From NCBI RefSeq assembly GCF_022533585.1, contig NZ_CP092827.1, positions 4,194,001 to 4,258,000 of the forward strand: DNA of 64,000 nt, written 5' to 3'. How positions within the stretch are numbered: position 1 is the first letter of the stretch; every line of letters starts with the position of its first letter. The notes under the pieces were generated by a model. The model was not told the DNA's origin. It worked only from the letters and a program-made list of their open reading frames with translations, and ran no database searches. A program made the translations under genes and the position numbers. Positions 36,319 through 44,199 of the stretch are shown piece by piece. This stretch comes from Pseudomonas sp. LS.1a (lineage in GTDB: Bacteria > Pseudomonadota > Gammaproteobacteria > Pseudomonadales > Pseudomonadaceae).

Positions 36319-37269
36319 GTGGACAAGATCCTCCACCAACCACTGGGCGGCAACGAAATGCCGCGTTTCGGCGGCATCGCCACCATGCTCCGCCTCCCCC
36401 ACCTGCAAAGTGCCCAAGGCCTGGACGCCGCGTTCATCGGCGTGCCACTGGACATCGGCACCTCGCTGCGCTCCGGCACCCGCTTCGGCCCGCGGCAGAT
36501 CCGCGCCGAATCGGTGATGATCCGCCCGTACAACATGGCCACCGGGGCTGCACCGTTCGACTCGTTGTCGGTGGCCGACATCGGTGACGTGGCAATCAAC
36601 ACTTTCAACCTGCTGGATGCCGTACGCATCATCGAAGAAGCGTATGACGAGATCCTCGAGCACAACGTCATCCCGCTGACCCTGGGTGGCGACCACACCA
36701 TCACCCTGCCGATCCTGCGCGCGCTGCACAAGAAGCACGGCAAGATCGGCCTGGTGCACATCGATGCCCATGCCGACGTCAACGACCACATGTTCGGCGA
36801 GAAGATCGCCCACGGCACCACCTTCCGCCGCGCCGTGGAAGAAGGCCTGCTCGATTGCGAGCGCGTGGTGCAGATCGGCCTGCGCGCCCAGGGTTACACC
36901 GCCGATGACTTCAACTGGAGCCGCCGCCAGGGCTTCCGCGTGGTCCAGGCCGAAGAGTGCTGGCACAAGTCGCTGGCGCCACTGATGGCCGAAGTGCGGG
37001 AAAAGGTCGGCGGTGGCCCGGTGTACCTGTCGTTCGATATCGACGGCATCGACCCGGCCTGGGCACCAGGCACCGGCACCCCGGAAATCGGCGGCTTGAC
37101 CACCATCCAGGCGATGGAGATCATTCGCGGCTGCCACGGCCTGGACCTGATCGGCTGTGACCTTGTCGAAGTCTCCCCGCCTTACGACACCACCGGCAAC
37201 ACCTCGCTGCTCGGTGCCAACCTGCTGTTCGAAATGCTCTGCGTGCTACCAGGCGTAGTGCGTCGTTAA
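36319..37269 (+). CDS. gbuA: guanidinobutyrase (ureohydrolase family)
   Basis: Hydrolyses 4-guanidinobutyrate to 4-aminobutyrate and urea, a step of arginine use through the decarboxylase or oxidase route. The 316-aa protein has the binuclear manganese motifs: GGDHT (His126), VHIDAHADVND (Asp149, His151, Asp153) and SFDIDGIDPAWAPGTGTPE. NEMPRFGGIATMLRLP and the conserved C-terminus match GbuA rather than agmatinase SpeB as I recall them. I chose the GTG at 36319 with TGAGG upstream; the ATG at 36307 would add four residues. The symporter downstream is likely its uptake system. Confidence 0.88.
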   Translation: MDKILHQPLGGNEMPRFGGIATMLRLPHLQSAQGLDAAFIGVPLDIGTSLRSGTRFGPRQIRAESVMIRPYNMATGAAPFDSLSVADIGDVAINTFNLLDAVRIIEEAYDEILEHNVIPLTLGGDHTITLPILRALHKKHGKIGLVHIDAHADVNDHMFGEKIAHGTTFRRAVEEGLLDCERVVQIGLRAQGYTADDFNWSRRQGFRVVQAEECWHKSLAPLMAEVREKVGGGPVYLSFDIDGIDPAWAPGTGTPEIGGLTTIQAMEIIRGCHGLDLIGCDLVEVSPPYDTTGNTSLLGANLLFEMLCVLPGVVRR

Positions 37270-37402
37270 TACCGCTACACCCCGGCAGGAGCCATGAGGG
37301 AGGGCCACAGAGGCCCGCCAACAACACGACAAGACCGCCGGGCGCCGTGAACCCGCCCGCGTGGTCGATCTCGCCATAATAAAGATAATCGGGAGACCCC
37401 CA

Positions 37403-38782
37403 ATGGCCTTGGACATCATTGTTGTAATGATCTATACCGTCGGCATGCTCGGGCTTGGCTGGTATGGCATGCGGCGCGCGAAAACCCATGAGGACTACCT
37501 GGTGGCCGGGCGCAACCTCGGCCCGGTCCTGTACATGGGCACCATGGCCACTACCGTGCTCGGTGGTGCGTCTACCGTCGGCACCGTACGCCTGGGCTAC
37601 GTCCACGGCATCTCCGGCTTCTGGCTGTGCGCAGCCCTGGGCCTGGGCATCATCGCCCTCAACCTGTTCCTGGCCAAACCCTTGCTGCGGCTGCGCATCT
37701 TCACCGTGACCCAGGTACTGGAGCAGCGCTACAACCCGACCGCACGCCAGGCCAGCGCCGTGATCATGCTGGCCTACGCACTGATGATCGGCGTCACCTC
37801 GACCCTGGCCATGGCCACCGTATTGCAGGTGCTGCTGGACCTGCCGTTCTGGGCTTCGCTGCTGCTGGGTGGTGGTGTGGTGGTGCTGTACTCGACCATT
37901 GGCGGCATGTGGTCGCTGACCCTGACCGACATCGTCCAGTTCGTGATCAAGACCGTCGGCCTGATGTTCATCCTGCTGCCAGTGTGCCTGTACAAGGCCG
38001 GTGGCTGGGACACCCTGGTGGCCAAGCTGCCGGCGGCCAGCTTCCAGCTGACCACCATTGGCTGGGACACCATCATCACCTACTTCCTGATCTACTTCTT
38101 CGGCATCCTCATCGGCCAGGACATCTGGCAGCGGGTGTTCACTGCCCGTGACGAGAAGGTCTGCCAGCGTGCCGGTACCACTGCCGGTGTGTACTGCGTA
38201 CTGTACGGCCTGGCCTGCGCCACGATCGGCATGGCTGCGCACGTGCTGATGCCCGACCTGGCCAACCCGAACAATGCCTTTGCCGAGATGATCAAGACCA
38301 CCCTGCCCGATGGCATCCGTGGCCTGCTGATGGCAGCGGCGCTGGCCGCCATGATGTCCACCGCCAGCGCCGGCCTGCTGGCTGCGTCGACCACCCTGAC
38401 CGAAGACCTGCTGCCCAAGCTGCGTGGCGGCAAGCAGTCGAGCCTGGGCGTCAGCCGCCTGTTCACCCTGCTCACCGGGCTGGTGGTGCTGGGCATCGCC
38501 CTGATGGTGAACGATGTGATCAACGCCCTGACTTTGGCCTACAACCTGCTGGTCGGCGGCATGCTGATCCCGCTGATCGGGGCGATCTTCTGGAAACGCG
38601 CTACCACCGCCGGGGCGATCGCCAGCATGTCGCTGGGCTTCGCTACCGCGCTGCTGTTCATGTTCAAGGATGGGCTGGAGGCCAATACGCCGATCTACTA
38701 CAGCCTGGCGGTTGGCCTGGTGAGTTTTGTGGTCGTTAGCCTGATGTCGCGTAAATCGGTGGCGGCGGTGAAACTGGCCTGA
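37403..38782 (+). CDS. sodium:solute symporter, probable guanidinobutyrate uptake
   Basis: A 459-aa SSS-family inner-membrane symporter with about twelve to thirteen hydrophobic segments. Signatures include YLVAGRNLGPVLYMGTMATT, GGASTVGTVRLGY and the late GLLMAAALAAMMSTASAGLL, where the paired Ser/Thr form part of the Na2 site. GGGAGA lies just upstream of the ATG. It follows gbuA by 133 bases on the same strand; a substrate such as 4-guanidinobutyrate is inferred from context alone. Confidence 0.88.
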   Translation: MALDIIVVMIYTVGMLGLGWYGMRRAKTHEDYLVAGRNLGPVLYMGTMATTVLGGASTVGTVRLGYVHGISGFWLCAALGLGIIALNLFLAKPLLRLRIFTVTQVLEQRYNPTARQASAVIMLAYALMIGVTSTLAMATVLQVLLDLPFWASLLLGGGVVVLYSTIGGMWSLTLTDIVQFVIKTVGLMFILLPVCLYKAGGWDTLVAKLPAASFQLTTIGWDTIITYFLIYFFGILIGQDIWQRVFTARDEKVCQRAGTTAGVYCVLYGLACATIGMAAHVLMPDLANPNNAFAEMIKTTLPDGIRGLLMAAALAAMMSTASAGLLAASTTLTEDLLPKLRGGKQSSLGVSRLFTLLTGLVVLGIALMVNDVINALTLAYNLLVGGMLIPLIGAIFWKRATTAGAIASMSLGFATALLFMFKDGLEANTPIYYSLAVGLVSFVVVSLMSRKSVAAVKLA

Positions 38783-38796
38783 TCTACAGCCTGAAC

Positions 38797-38892
38797 TGGC
38801 CTCTTCGCGGGCTCGCCCGCTCCCACAGGGATACCACAAGCCTTGAAATTCATGGGGTACCTGTGGGAGCGGGCAAGCCCGCGAAGAGGCCG
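38797..38892. repeat. REP pair
   Basis: Inverted pair between the symporter and the small transcript, core CGCGGGCTCGCCCGCTCCCA on the left. Confidence 0.9.
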
Positions 38893-38922
38893 GTACAGGC
38901 AACACACAACTGGCAGACACGA

Positions 38923-38958
38923 AAAGGCCGCTGCACCCACCCAGGTGCAGCGGCCTTT
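38923..38958. terminator. strong bidirectional terminator
   Basis: AAAGGCCGCTGCACC and GGTGCAGCGGCCTTT form a perfect 15-bp stem with a six-base loop; A and T tails are short. It lies eight bases beyond the stop of the 42-codon gene on the minus strand and would define the 3' end of its transcript. Confidence 0.85.
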
Positions 38959-38965
38959 GTATTTA

Positions 38966-39094
38966 TCAGCGACGACGCGGTTGGCGTTTGCGCTGCTCCT
39001 CATCAGTCGGGATCGGCACCGGCTGCAAGGGTGGTGGAATCAGCCCCAAGGCGACAGCCAGGTCGTGGAGCCAGTTGGACAGTGGTTTATTCAT
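38966..39094 (-). CDS. 42-aa protein / small transcript, probable PA1414 (SicX) counterpart
   Basis: A minus-strand frame of 42 codons, from MNKPLSNWLHDLAVALGLIP to DEEQRKRQPRRR. A strong AAGGGGG site lies four bases before the ATG. No signal peptide is seen; a short hydrophobic helix (WLHDLAVALGLIPP) is followed by a basic tail. A perfect Anr box 115 bases upstream and a terminator just downstream define a transcript of about 250 bases. In P. aeruginosa the gene PA1414, near the gbuA symporter, is an Anr-dependent short gene whose RNA is the sRNA SicX. Orthology is inferred from context. Confidence 0.7.
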   Translation of the reverse strand: MNKPLSNWLHDLAVALGLIPPPLQPVPIPTDEEQRKRQPRRR

Positions 39095-39208
39095 AATGCC
39101 CCCTTGACGGGTCAGCCTCACGGCAATTCAATCCTGCGATGTTTCATACAGATCATAGCCCTATGTCCTGTATTACGCATGCCTCTACACCTACAGATAC
39201 GGGCCATT

Positions 39209-39222
39209 TTGATACGGATCAA
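39209..39222 (-). promoter_or_regulatory. perfect Anr/FNR box
   Basis: TTGAT-ACGG-ATCAA is an exact match to the Anr/FNR consensus TTGAT-N4-ATCAA. On the minus strand a hexamer TAGAGG lies 21 bases after the box, the geometry of a class II promoter with the box centred near -41, placing the start near 39175. The box overlaps the last codons of the LysR gene. Confidence 0.75.
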
Positions 39223-40112
39223 GCCGTAGCGGCGCATTCCGACGACTGGTTAATCGTTTCGCTTTGTTGCAGGTCGATCCAGGCCTGCAAATTCGCCCCG
39301 CGCATGCCCTGGCGCCACATCAACCAGGTGACCGCCTGATCGAACGGTGCCTGCAGTTGGTGCACCCGCACCCGGTCGCGCCCGGGCAGGCTGTCGAGCA
39401 TCGACCGGGCCATCATCGCCACCCCCGCGCCGGCGATCACACAGGCCAGCATGCTCTGGTAAGACTCGATCTCCATCACCCGGCCCATGGGCGTATGGGC
39501 ATGGGCATACCAGGCCTCCAGACGCATGCGGTACGAGCAGCCCTGACGGAAGGTGAACACCGCCTTGCCCGCCACATCCTTGGCAGTGTGCACCACAGGA
39601 TGCTCAGGGCTGGTGATCAGCACCAGTTCCTCCTCGCACAACGGCACGCCATCCAGCCCCGCCAGGCTCGGCGGCCCGTCCACCAGGGCCGCGTCCAGGC
39701 TGTGGTTGAGCAGGCCTTCCAGCAGTTCGCCACTGGGCGCGGCGCGCACCTGCAGGTTCACCGCCGGGTAGGCCTGATGATAACGCGCCAGCAACGCCGG
39801 CAAATGGGTCGCTGCCGTGCTGTACATGGTCCCCAGCACGAAGTCCCCGGCCGGTTGGCCACCCCGCACGGCGGCCAGCGCCTCGTCGCGCAAGGCTGAC
39901 ATGCGGCTGGCGTAGTCCAGCAGCACCTTGCCCGCCGGCGACAGCTGCAGGCGCTGGCGCTCGCGCAGGAACAGCTCGACACCCAGCTGCTCTTCGAGCT
40001 GGCGCAAGCGCGTCGACAGGTTCGACGGCACCCGATGCAGGCGCTCTGCGGCGCGGGTGACCGAACCCTCCTCGGCCACGGCCTGGAAGATACGCAGCTG
40101 GCTGAATTCCAC
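39219..40112 (-). CDS. LysR-family regulator of the YbfB-type transporter
   Basis: A 297-aa LysR protein. The helix-turn-helix reads AEEGSVTRAAERLHRVPSNLS, shortened here to the recognisable core RAAERLHRVPSNLSTRLRQ, of the NhaR/PtrR-like branch with Pro-Ser in the turn. I chose the GTG at 40112, with GGAG seven bases upstream; a TTG at 40124 has no site. It diverges from the MFS gene, with a 15-base palindrome between. Its 3' end overlaps the Anr box of the next transcript. Confidence 0.88.
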   Translation of the reverse strand: MEFSQLRIFQAVAEEGSVTRAAERLHRVPSNLSTRLRQLEEQLGVELFLRERQRLQLSPAGKVLLDYASRMSALRDEALAAVRGGQPAGDFVLGTMYSTAATHLPALLARYHQAYPAVNLQVRAAPSGELLEGLLNHSLDAALVDGPPSLAGLDGVPLCEEELVLITSPEHPVVHTAKDVAGKAVFTFRQGCSYRMRLEAWYAHAHTPMGRVMEIESYQSMLACVIAGAGVAMMARSMLDSLPGRDRVRVHQLQAPFDQAVTWLMWRQGMRGANLQAWIDLQQSETINQSSECAATA

Positions 40113-40148
40113 GACATTCTCCAAAACAGAACAACTTGATCATCATTA

Positions 40149-40163
40149 TTCAATTTTATTGAA
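40149..40163. promoter_or_regulatory. palindrome TTCAAT-TTT-ATTGAA in the LysR/MFS gap
   Basis: Perfect 6-bp arms; the T-N11-A core is that of LysR binding sites. It lies 37 bases from the LysR start and 56 from the MFS start. Confidence 0.55.
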
Positions 40164-40218
40164 AAAGAAACCGCCCTAACCTGCCAGCCATCGCTTACAT
40201 CCGTGCAGGAGACTTGCC

Positions 40219-41457
40219 ATGTCGCCACTCATTCAACTGCTGGCCAGCGCCGTGGCGCTGATGATGGCCATGGGCATCGGCCGCTTCGCCCTTACCCCGC
40301 AGCTGCCGCAACTGATCGCCGAAGGCCAGTTCGACCTGACGGTCGCCGGGCTGGTGGCAGCGGCCAACTACCTGGGTTACTTCATCGGCGCGGTCGACGC
40401 CATGTTCGCCCGCGCGCCGGGCCAGGTGCGCCTGCGCCTGCATGGCGGGCTGTGGCTGTGCGTGCTGCTGACCCTGGCCTCATGGGCCGCCGACGGGTTC
40501 TGGAGCCACCTGTTGCTGCGCTTCGGCACCGGCGTGGCCAGCGCCTGGGTGCTGGTGATGATCACCAGCCTCAGCCAGCAGGTAGCCAATGCCAACAACC
40601 GCCAGCGCCTGGGTGCCCTGGTGTTCGCCGGGCCCGGCCTGGGCATTGCGCTGACGGGTTTGCTGGCGCTGGTGGCGCATTTGTGGGGACTGGGCTCGGC
40701 TGCACTGTGGCTGATCTATGCCGTGGCCGCGCTGGTGATGCTGCTGGCGCTCCGGCCTTGGCTGCCCCGGGCGCTGCAAGCGGCGCCGGTGCCGTCGGCT
40801 GCAGGCCAGGGCCCGACGCGCAGTGTCGGCATCGGCCGCCTGGGGCTGGTTTATGCCCTGTATGGCGTGGGTTACATCCTGCCGGCCACCTTTCTGTCGC
40901 AGATGGCCAACCAACAGTTCCGCGGGCAGTGGCTGGCCGACTTGTTCTGGCCGGCGTTCGGCCTGGCGGCGGCGCTGGGGGTGCTGCTGGTGAGCCTGCG
41001 GCGTGGTGGCCGCACCTCGACCTGGTTGACCGCCACCCTGTGGTTGCAGGGGCTGGGCGTGCTGGCCTGCCTGATGGGCGGGGGTGTCGGGCTGGCGTTG
41101 GGCGTGGTGCTGTGTGGCGGGCCGTTCCTGGCCTGCATGCAGCTGGTGATGCAGCGCTCGCGGGAGCTGGCGCCGCATGCCACGCAGCGCAATGCCGGGC
41201 TGCTGACGGCGTGCTTTGCCCTGGGGCAGTTGAGCGGGCCGTTGCTGGCCGCGCTCAGCAGCCATTACAGCGGCGGGCTGCAGCCGGCGCTGATGGTGGC
41301 GGCGGGAGGGTTGGTGGTGGCTGGGGGTTGGTGCTGTTTGCCGGCTCTGCACCGCAGGGCAGCGCCTGTCAGGCCAAGGCTGCATCCTGAATTGCAGTTG
41401 CCTGTGCCGGCCTCTTCGCGGGTAAACCCGCTCCCACAGGTACTGCACAGGTCTTGA
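40219..41457 (+). CDS. YbfB/YjiJ-family MFS transporter with a REP-encoded tail
   Basis: A 412-aa MFS-type protein with twelve hydrophobic segments. MMAMGIGRFALTPQLPQLI at the start is the YbfB/YjiJ signature, along with AANYLGYFIGAV. AGGAG precedes the ATG. The reading frame does not stop after the last helix but continues into the REP pair, so the last 19 residues (LPVPASSRVNPLPQVLHRS) are encoded by REP DNA. Homologues usually end near residue 390-400. The substrate is unknown; the divergent LysR gene is the likely regulator. Confidence 0.87.
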   Translation: MSPLIQLLASAVALMMAMGIGRFALTPQLPQLIAEGQFDLTVAGLVAAANYLGYFIGAVDAMFARAPGQVRLRLHGGLWLCVLLTLASWAADGFWSHLLLRFGTGVASAWVLVMITSLSQQVANANNRQRLGALVFAGPGLGIALTGLLALVAHLWGLGSAALWLIYAVAALVMLLALRPWLPRALQAAPVPSAAGQGPTRSVGIGRLGLVYALYGVGYILPATFLSQMANQQFRGQWLADLFWPAFGLAAALGVLLVSLRRGGRTSTWLTATLWLQGLGVLACLMGGGVGLALGVVLCGGPFLACMQLVMQRSRELAPHATQRNAGLLTACFALGQLSGPLLAALSSHYSGGLQPALMVAAGGLVVAGGWCCLPALHRRAAPVRPRLHPELQLPVPASSRVNPLPQVLHRS

Positions 41458-41510
41458 GGATCGTGCCCCCCTGTGGGAGCGGGTTTACCCGCGAAGAGGC
41501 CGGCACAGGC
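41400..41510. repeat. REP pair overlapping the MFS 3' end
   Basis: Inverted pair with arms GCCTGTGCCGGCCTCTTCGC. The left arm is translated as the C-terminus of the MFS protein. Confidence 0.92.
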
Positions 41511-41516
41511 TACAGA

Positions 41517-42443
41517 TTACCCAACAAGCTTACGCAGTTGCTGCTTCACCCAAGGCTCGGCACTCACCAGGATCACCCCCAGCAGCACCATCAACGCGCC
41601 AACCACAAAGTTCAGGCTCAGCGGCTCATCCAGCAGCAACACGCCAAAGGTCACCCCGAACAGCGGGGTGATGAACGAAAACACCGCCAGGTTCGACGCC
41701 AGGTACTTGCGCAGCAACCAGAACCAGGTCAGGTAGCTGATGAACGACACCACAATCCCCTGGAACAGCACGCTACCCATCGCCAACGGTGTAAACGACA
41801 CCGCGCCGATCTGCCCACTGAGCAAGGCAATCAGCAGCAACCCGGCAAAGCCCACCGCCAACTGATAGAACAGGGTCAGGGTGGCCGGCGCTTCCGACAG
41901 CCGCGAGCAACGCACCACCACCGTGGTCGCGCCCCAGGCCAGCCCCGCAATCACGCCAAACGCATCCCCCAACAGGGTGCGGCCATCCATGTGCTCGAAC
42001 GACATACCGCCGGCAAATGCCATGGCAATGCCGCCGAAGGCCAGCAGAATCCCCAGCCACTGCAGCAGCCGCAGGCGTTCGCTGGGCAACCGGAAATGCA
42101 GGCCCAACGCGGTGAACACCGGCGCGGTATAGAGGAACACCGACATGTGCGCCGCCGAGGTCAGCTTCAGCCCCTCGGCAATGAACAGGAACTCCAGGCC
42201 GAACAGCCCGCCCGCCACCACCCCGGCACGCCAGGTGCTGCCGACCTGCTCCCAGCCACCACGCCAGCACAGCATCAGGCCCACCAGCACGGCGGCGATG
42301 CCGTTGCGCAAGGCCGCCTGCATCACCGGGGCGATATCGACAGCGGCGGTCTTGATCAACACCTGCTGGCAGCCCCAGATCAGGCACAGCCCCAGCATCA
42401 CCTGGAAGGCAAAGGCATCAGGGTTCTTGCGGACCGCGCTCAT
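41517..42443 (-). CDS. EamA/DMT-family transporter
   Basis: A 308-aa inner-membrane protein, ten hydrophobic segments, two EamA repeats: GLCLIWGCQQVLIKTAAVDI opens the first and SFISYLTWFWLLRKYLASNL lies late in the second with FSFITPLFGVTFGVLLLDEP. Predicted metabolite exporter of unknown substrate. It is convergent with the YbfB-type gene across the REP pair. Confidence 0.9.
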   Translation of the reverse strand: MSAVRKNPDAFAFQVMLGLCLIWGCQQVLIKTAAVDIAPVMQAALRNGIAAVLVGLMLCWRGGWEQVGSTWRAGVVAGGLFGLEFLFIAEGLKLTSAAHMSVFLYTAPVFTALGLHFRLPSERLRLLQWLGILLAFGGIAMAFAGGMSFEHMDGRTLLGDAFGVIAGLAWGATTVVVRCSRLSEAPATLTLFYQLAVGFAGLLLIALLSGQIGAVSFTPLAMGSVLFQGIVVSFISYLTWFWLLRKYLASNLAVFSFITPLFGVTFGVLLLDEPLSLNFVVGALMVLLGVILVSAEPWVKQQLRKLVG

Positions 42444-42549
42444 GGGCGGGCCTCTGAAATGGTCATTGGCATGGGCAAGGGCTCGGCAGTGTTCAGGAAC
42501 TACCGATTATCGGGTGTCCATGGCCGCCCTTGCCAGCCTCAAAACGACC

Positions 42550-42945
42550 TCAGGCGATCTGTGCCTTCGCCGACACCTGCTCGAAGGTGGTTTCGTCCAG
42601 CGCGTCCTCCTGCTCGTCCAGCACCTGGCGCGGGTGCTCGAAGCCGGGGATGCTGCTGTCGATCAGGCTCAGCAGCCGCGAACCGCGCTCGGTCAGCACG
42701 AAGTTCTCGCCATTGCCACCGTCCTCTTCGGGCCGGGCTTCGATAAAGCCACGTTCGAACAGCAGCCTTTCGTACTCGCAGGCACGGGTTTTCAGGTGGT
42801 CCAGGTCGCCCACCGGCTCCCCCTTGGCGGCCAGTGCCGCAGCGTGCTGCTCGGCATAGGGGCGTGGCGTGAAGCTGTGACCGGCGCCGTTCTGCACCTC
42901 GTGCAGCAAACGCTCGATCAGGTCCCAGTCGTAGGCGATGCTCAT
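42550..42945 (-). CDS. DUF2513-like small protein, possible winged helix
   Basis: A 131-aa soluble protein. The start YDWDLIERLLHEVQNG and the pattern KTRACEYERLLFERGFIEARP...FVLTERGSRLLSLIDSS recall the DUF2513 winged-helix proteins seen near phages and mobile elements, but similarity is weak. Start at 42945 (MSIAYDW). It lies just upstream in position of the BrnTA pair in a patch with few core genes, which suggests acquired DNA. Function unknown. Confidence 0.65.
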   Translation of the reverse strand: MSIAYDWDLIERLLHEVQNGAGHSFTPRPYAEQHAAALAAKGEPVGDLDHLKTRACEYERLLFERGFIEARPEEDGGNGENFVLTERGSRLLSLIDSSIPGFEHPRQVLDEQEDALDETTFEQVSAKAQIA

Positions 42946-43022
42946 GGCTACGGGCTCCTGCTGTGGACGGAAGGGGTACACAGGTTGGGACCTGTCGAGG
43001 TTGCCCGGCGTTCCGAAATATC

Positions 43023-43277
43023 TCAGCGCTGGCGTTGTTGCGCTTGCATGTACTGGCGCAGCAACTGGTTGATCCGGGTCTGGTAGCCACTACCCTGCTC
43101 TTTGAACCAGGCGAGGACATCGGAATCGAGGCGAATGGTCACCGTCTGCTTGGCTGGAACTCGCAGCTCGGCCTCTCGGAAGAAATTTTCATCCAGCTCA
43201 GGAATATCCGAGGTATCAATAGCCTGGTCGTCCTGTCGAGCCAGGCGACTCCAGTCAGTTTTCGATGCTTTGGTCAT
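43023..43277 (-). CDS. brnA: BrnA-family antitoxin
   Basis: An 84-aa ribbon-helix-helix antitoxin. An acidic N-terminal arm (DDQAIDTSDIPELDENFF) precedes the DNA-binding fold PAKQTVTIRLDSDVLAWFKE and helix TRINQLLRQYMQAQ. It neutralises BrnT and represses the operon. Its start lies inside the end of brnT (23-base overlap), the standard order toxin-antitoxin for this system. Start ATG 43277; the longer reading to 43334 is unlikely. Confidence 0.9.
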   Translation of the reverse strand: MTKASKTDWSRLARQDDQAIDTSDIPELDENFFREAELRVPAKQTVTIRLDSDVLAWFKEQGSGYQTRINQLLRQYMQAQQRQR

Positions 43278-43533
43278 AATGTTTGGCCTCCCATCTGGTG
43301 GCTTTGCATGCAGAAATGATGCGAATGACATCACCCTGCCTTTCCGTGTACACGACCACGCCTATCAGACACTTCAGCCAGCCCAGGCAGACCCAGCGTT
43401 CCTCATCGTGGTCCGGATTGTCATCGCGGCGAATCAGCATCGGGTGATTGAACATATCCGGAACATCGCTGAAGTCGATGCCGTGCTTGCGGATGTTTAT
43501 CTGGTTCTTGGCATCGTCCCATTCAAAGAACAT
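43255..43533 (-). CDS. brnT: BrnT-family ribonuclease toxin
   Basis: A 92-aa RelE-fold toxin. MFFEWDDAKNQINIRKHGIDF is the BrnT signature start (key residues FEWDxxKN and KHGIDF), followed by EERWVCLGWL and VVVYTERQGDVIRIISACKAT, where the Arg and the C-terminal region form the RNase site. GGAG lies six bases before the ATG. It is first in the brnTA operon, and a 20-base near-palindrome ends ten bases upstream of its start, the likely BrnA/BrnTA operator. Confidence 0.93.
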   Translation of the reverse strand: MFFEWDDAKNQINIRKHGIDFSDVPDMFNHPMLIRRDDNPDHDEERWVCLGWLKCLIGVVVYTERQGDVIRIISACKATRWEAKHYDQSIEN

Positions 43534-43543
43534 GGGACGCTCC

Positions 43544-43563
43544 GTATTTACATCTGTACATAC
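43544..43563. promoter_or_regulatory. brnTA operator palindrome
   Basis: GTATTTACATCTGTACATAC is a 20-base palindrome with nine of ten pairs intact (GTAT, TACA / TGTA, ATAC half-sites). It overlaps the brnT promoter and ends ten bases before the start codon, as expected for autorepression by the BrnA ribbon-helix-helix protein. Confidence 0.6.
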
Positions 43564-43801
43564 GATACCTCCTGATCCAGGCCAAGGCTAGGGAGCGATC
43601 GCCCACTCTTCAATAGCTTCAGGAGGTTTTGGGAAAGGGATTACAACCTGGAGGGAAGTGGCCTGGCCAAATGGCTCACAAGGCTAGGTCAGATGCCCGG
43701 CTGCGGACAGGCTGACCATGAAGTGCCACCGGTCGAAGGCGCTGAACTAACGGCCAGGCACATGCCTCCACCGGGCATTACCACCGCCGGAGGTAGGAAG
43801 G

Positions 43802-44074
43802 ATGAAACTGCTGCTGCCCATTGCCTGCGCCACTGCCCTGTTCTGCGCCCTGCCCGCCTGGGCCTGCACACCGGAAGAAGCGACGCAGAAACGCGAAGAG
43901 CTGGCCGGGTTGGTCACCCAGTTGACCGAGCAGAACCCGCAGAAGGCCAAGGAGATCAATGACGAGCTTCAAGGGATGGAGCTTGGGACGGCGAGCAAGG
44001 ATTTGCCCGACAAGTGTCAGCTGATCGACAAGCGGATCAAGGAGTTGAAAGAGGCGGAGAAAAAGGCTGAATAG
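43802..44074 (+). CDS. small exported protein of unknown function
   Basis: A 90-aa protein with a clear signal peptide (cleavage likely after LPAWA, residue about 20) and a helical, charged mature part rich in Glu and Lys. Two cysteines (CTPEEA and DKCQL) could form a disulfide. GGAGG lies upstream of the ATG. It resembles small periplasmic proteins of the DUF5339 kind, without certainty. The 268 bases before it hold the brnT operator and otherwise nothing I can recognise. Confidence 0.75.
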   Translation: MKLLLPIACATALFCALPAWACTPEEATQKREELAGLVTQLTEQNPQKAKEINDELQGMELGTASKDLPDKCQLIDKRIKELKEAEKKAE

Positions 44075-44087
44075 TGGCCGCCTGTGC

Positions 44088-44178
44088 TGGCCTCTTCGCG
44101 GGTAAACCCGCTCCCACAGGGATCGCACAGGCCTGGAAGCCTGTAGGGTCGCTGTGGGAGCGGGTTCACCCGCGAAGA
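44088..44178. repeat. REP pair
   Basis: Inverted pair between two convergent genes, left core CGCGGGTAAACCCGCTCCCA, right arm of the GGTTCACCC variant. Confidence 0.88.
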
Positions 44179-44199
44179 AGCTAACACCGTTACCGAGCG

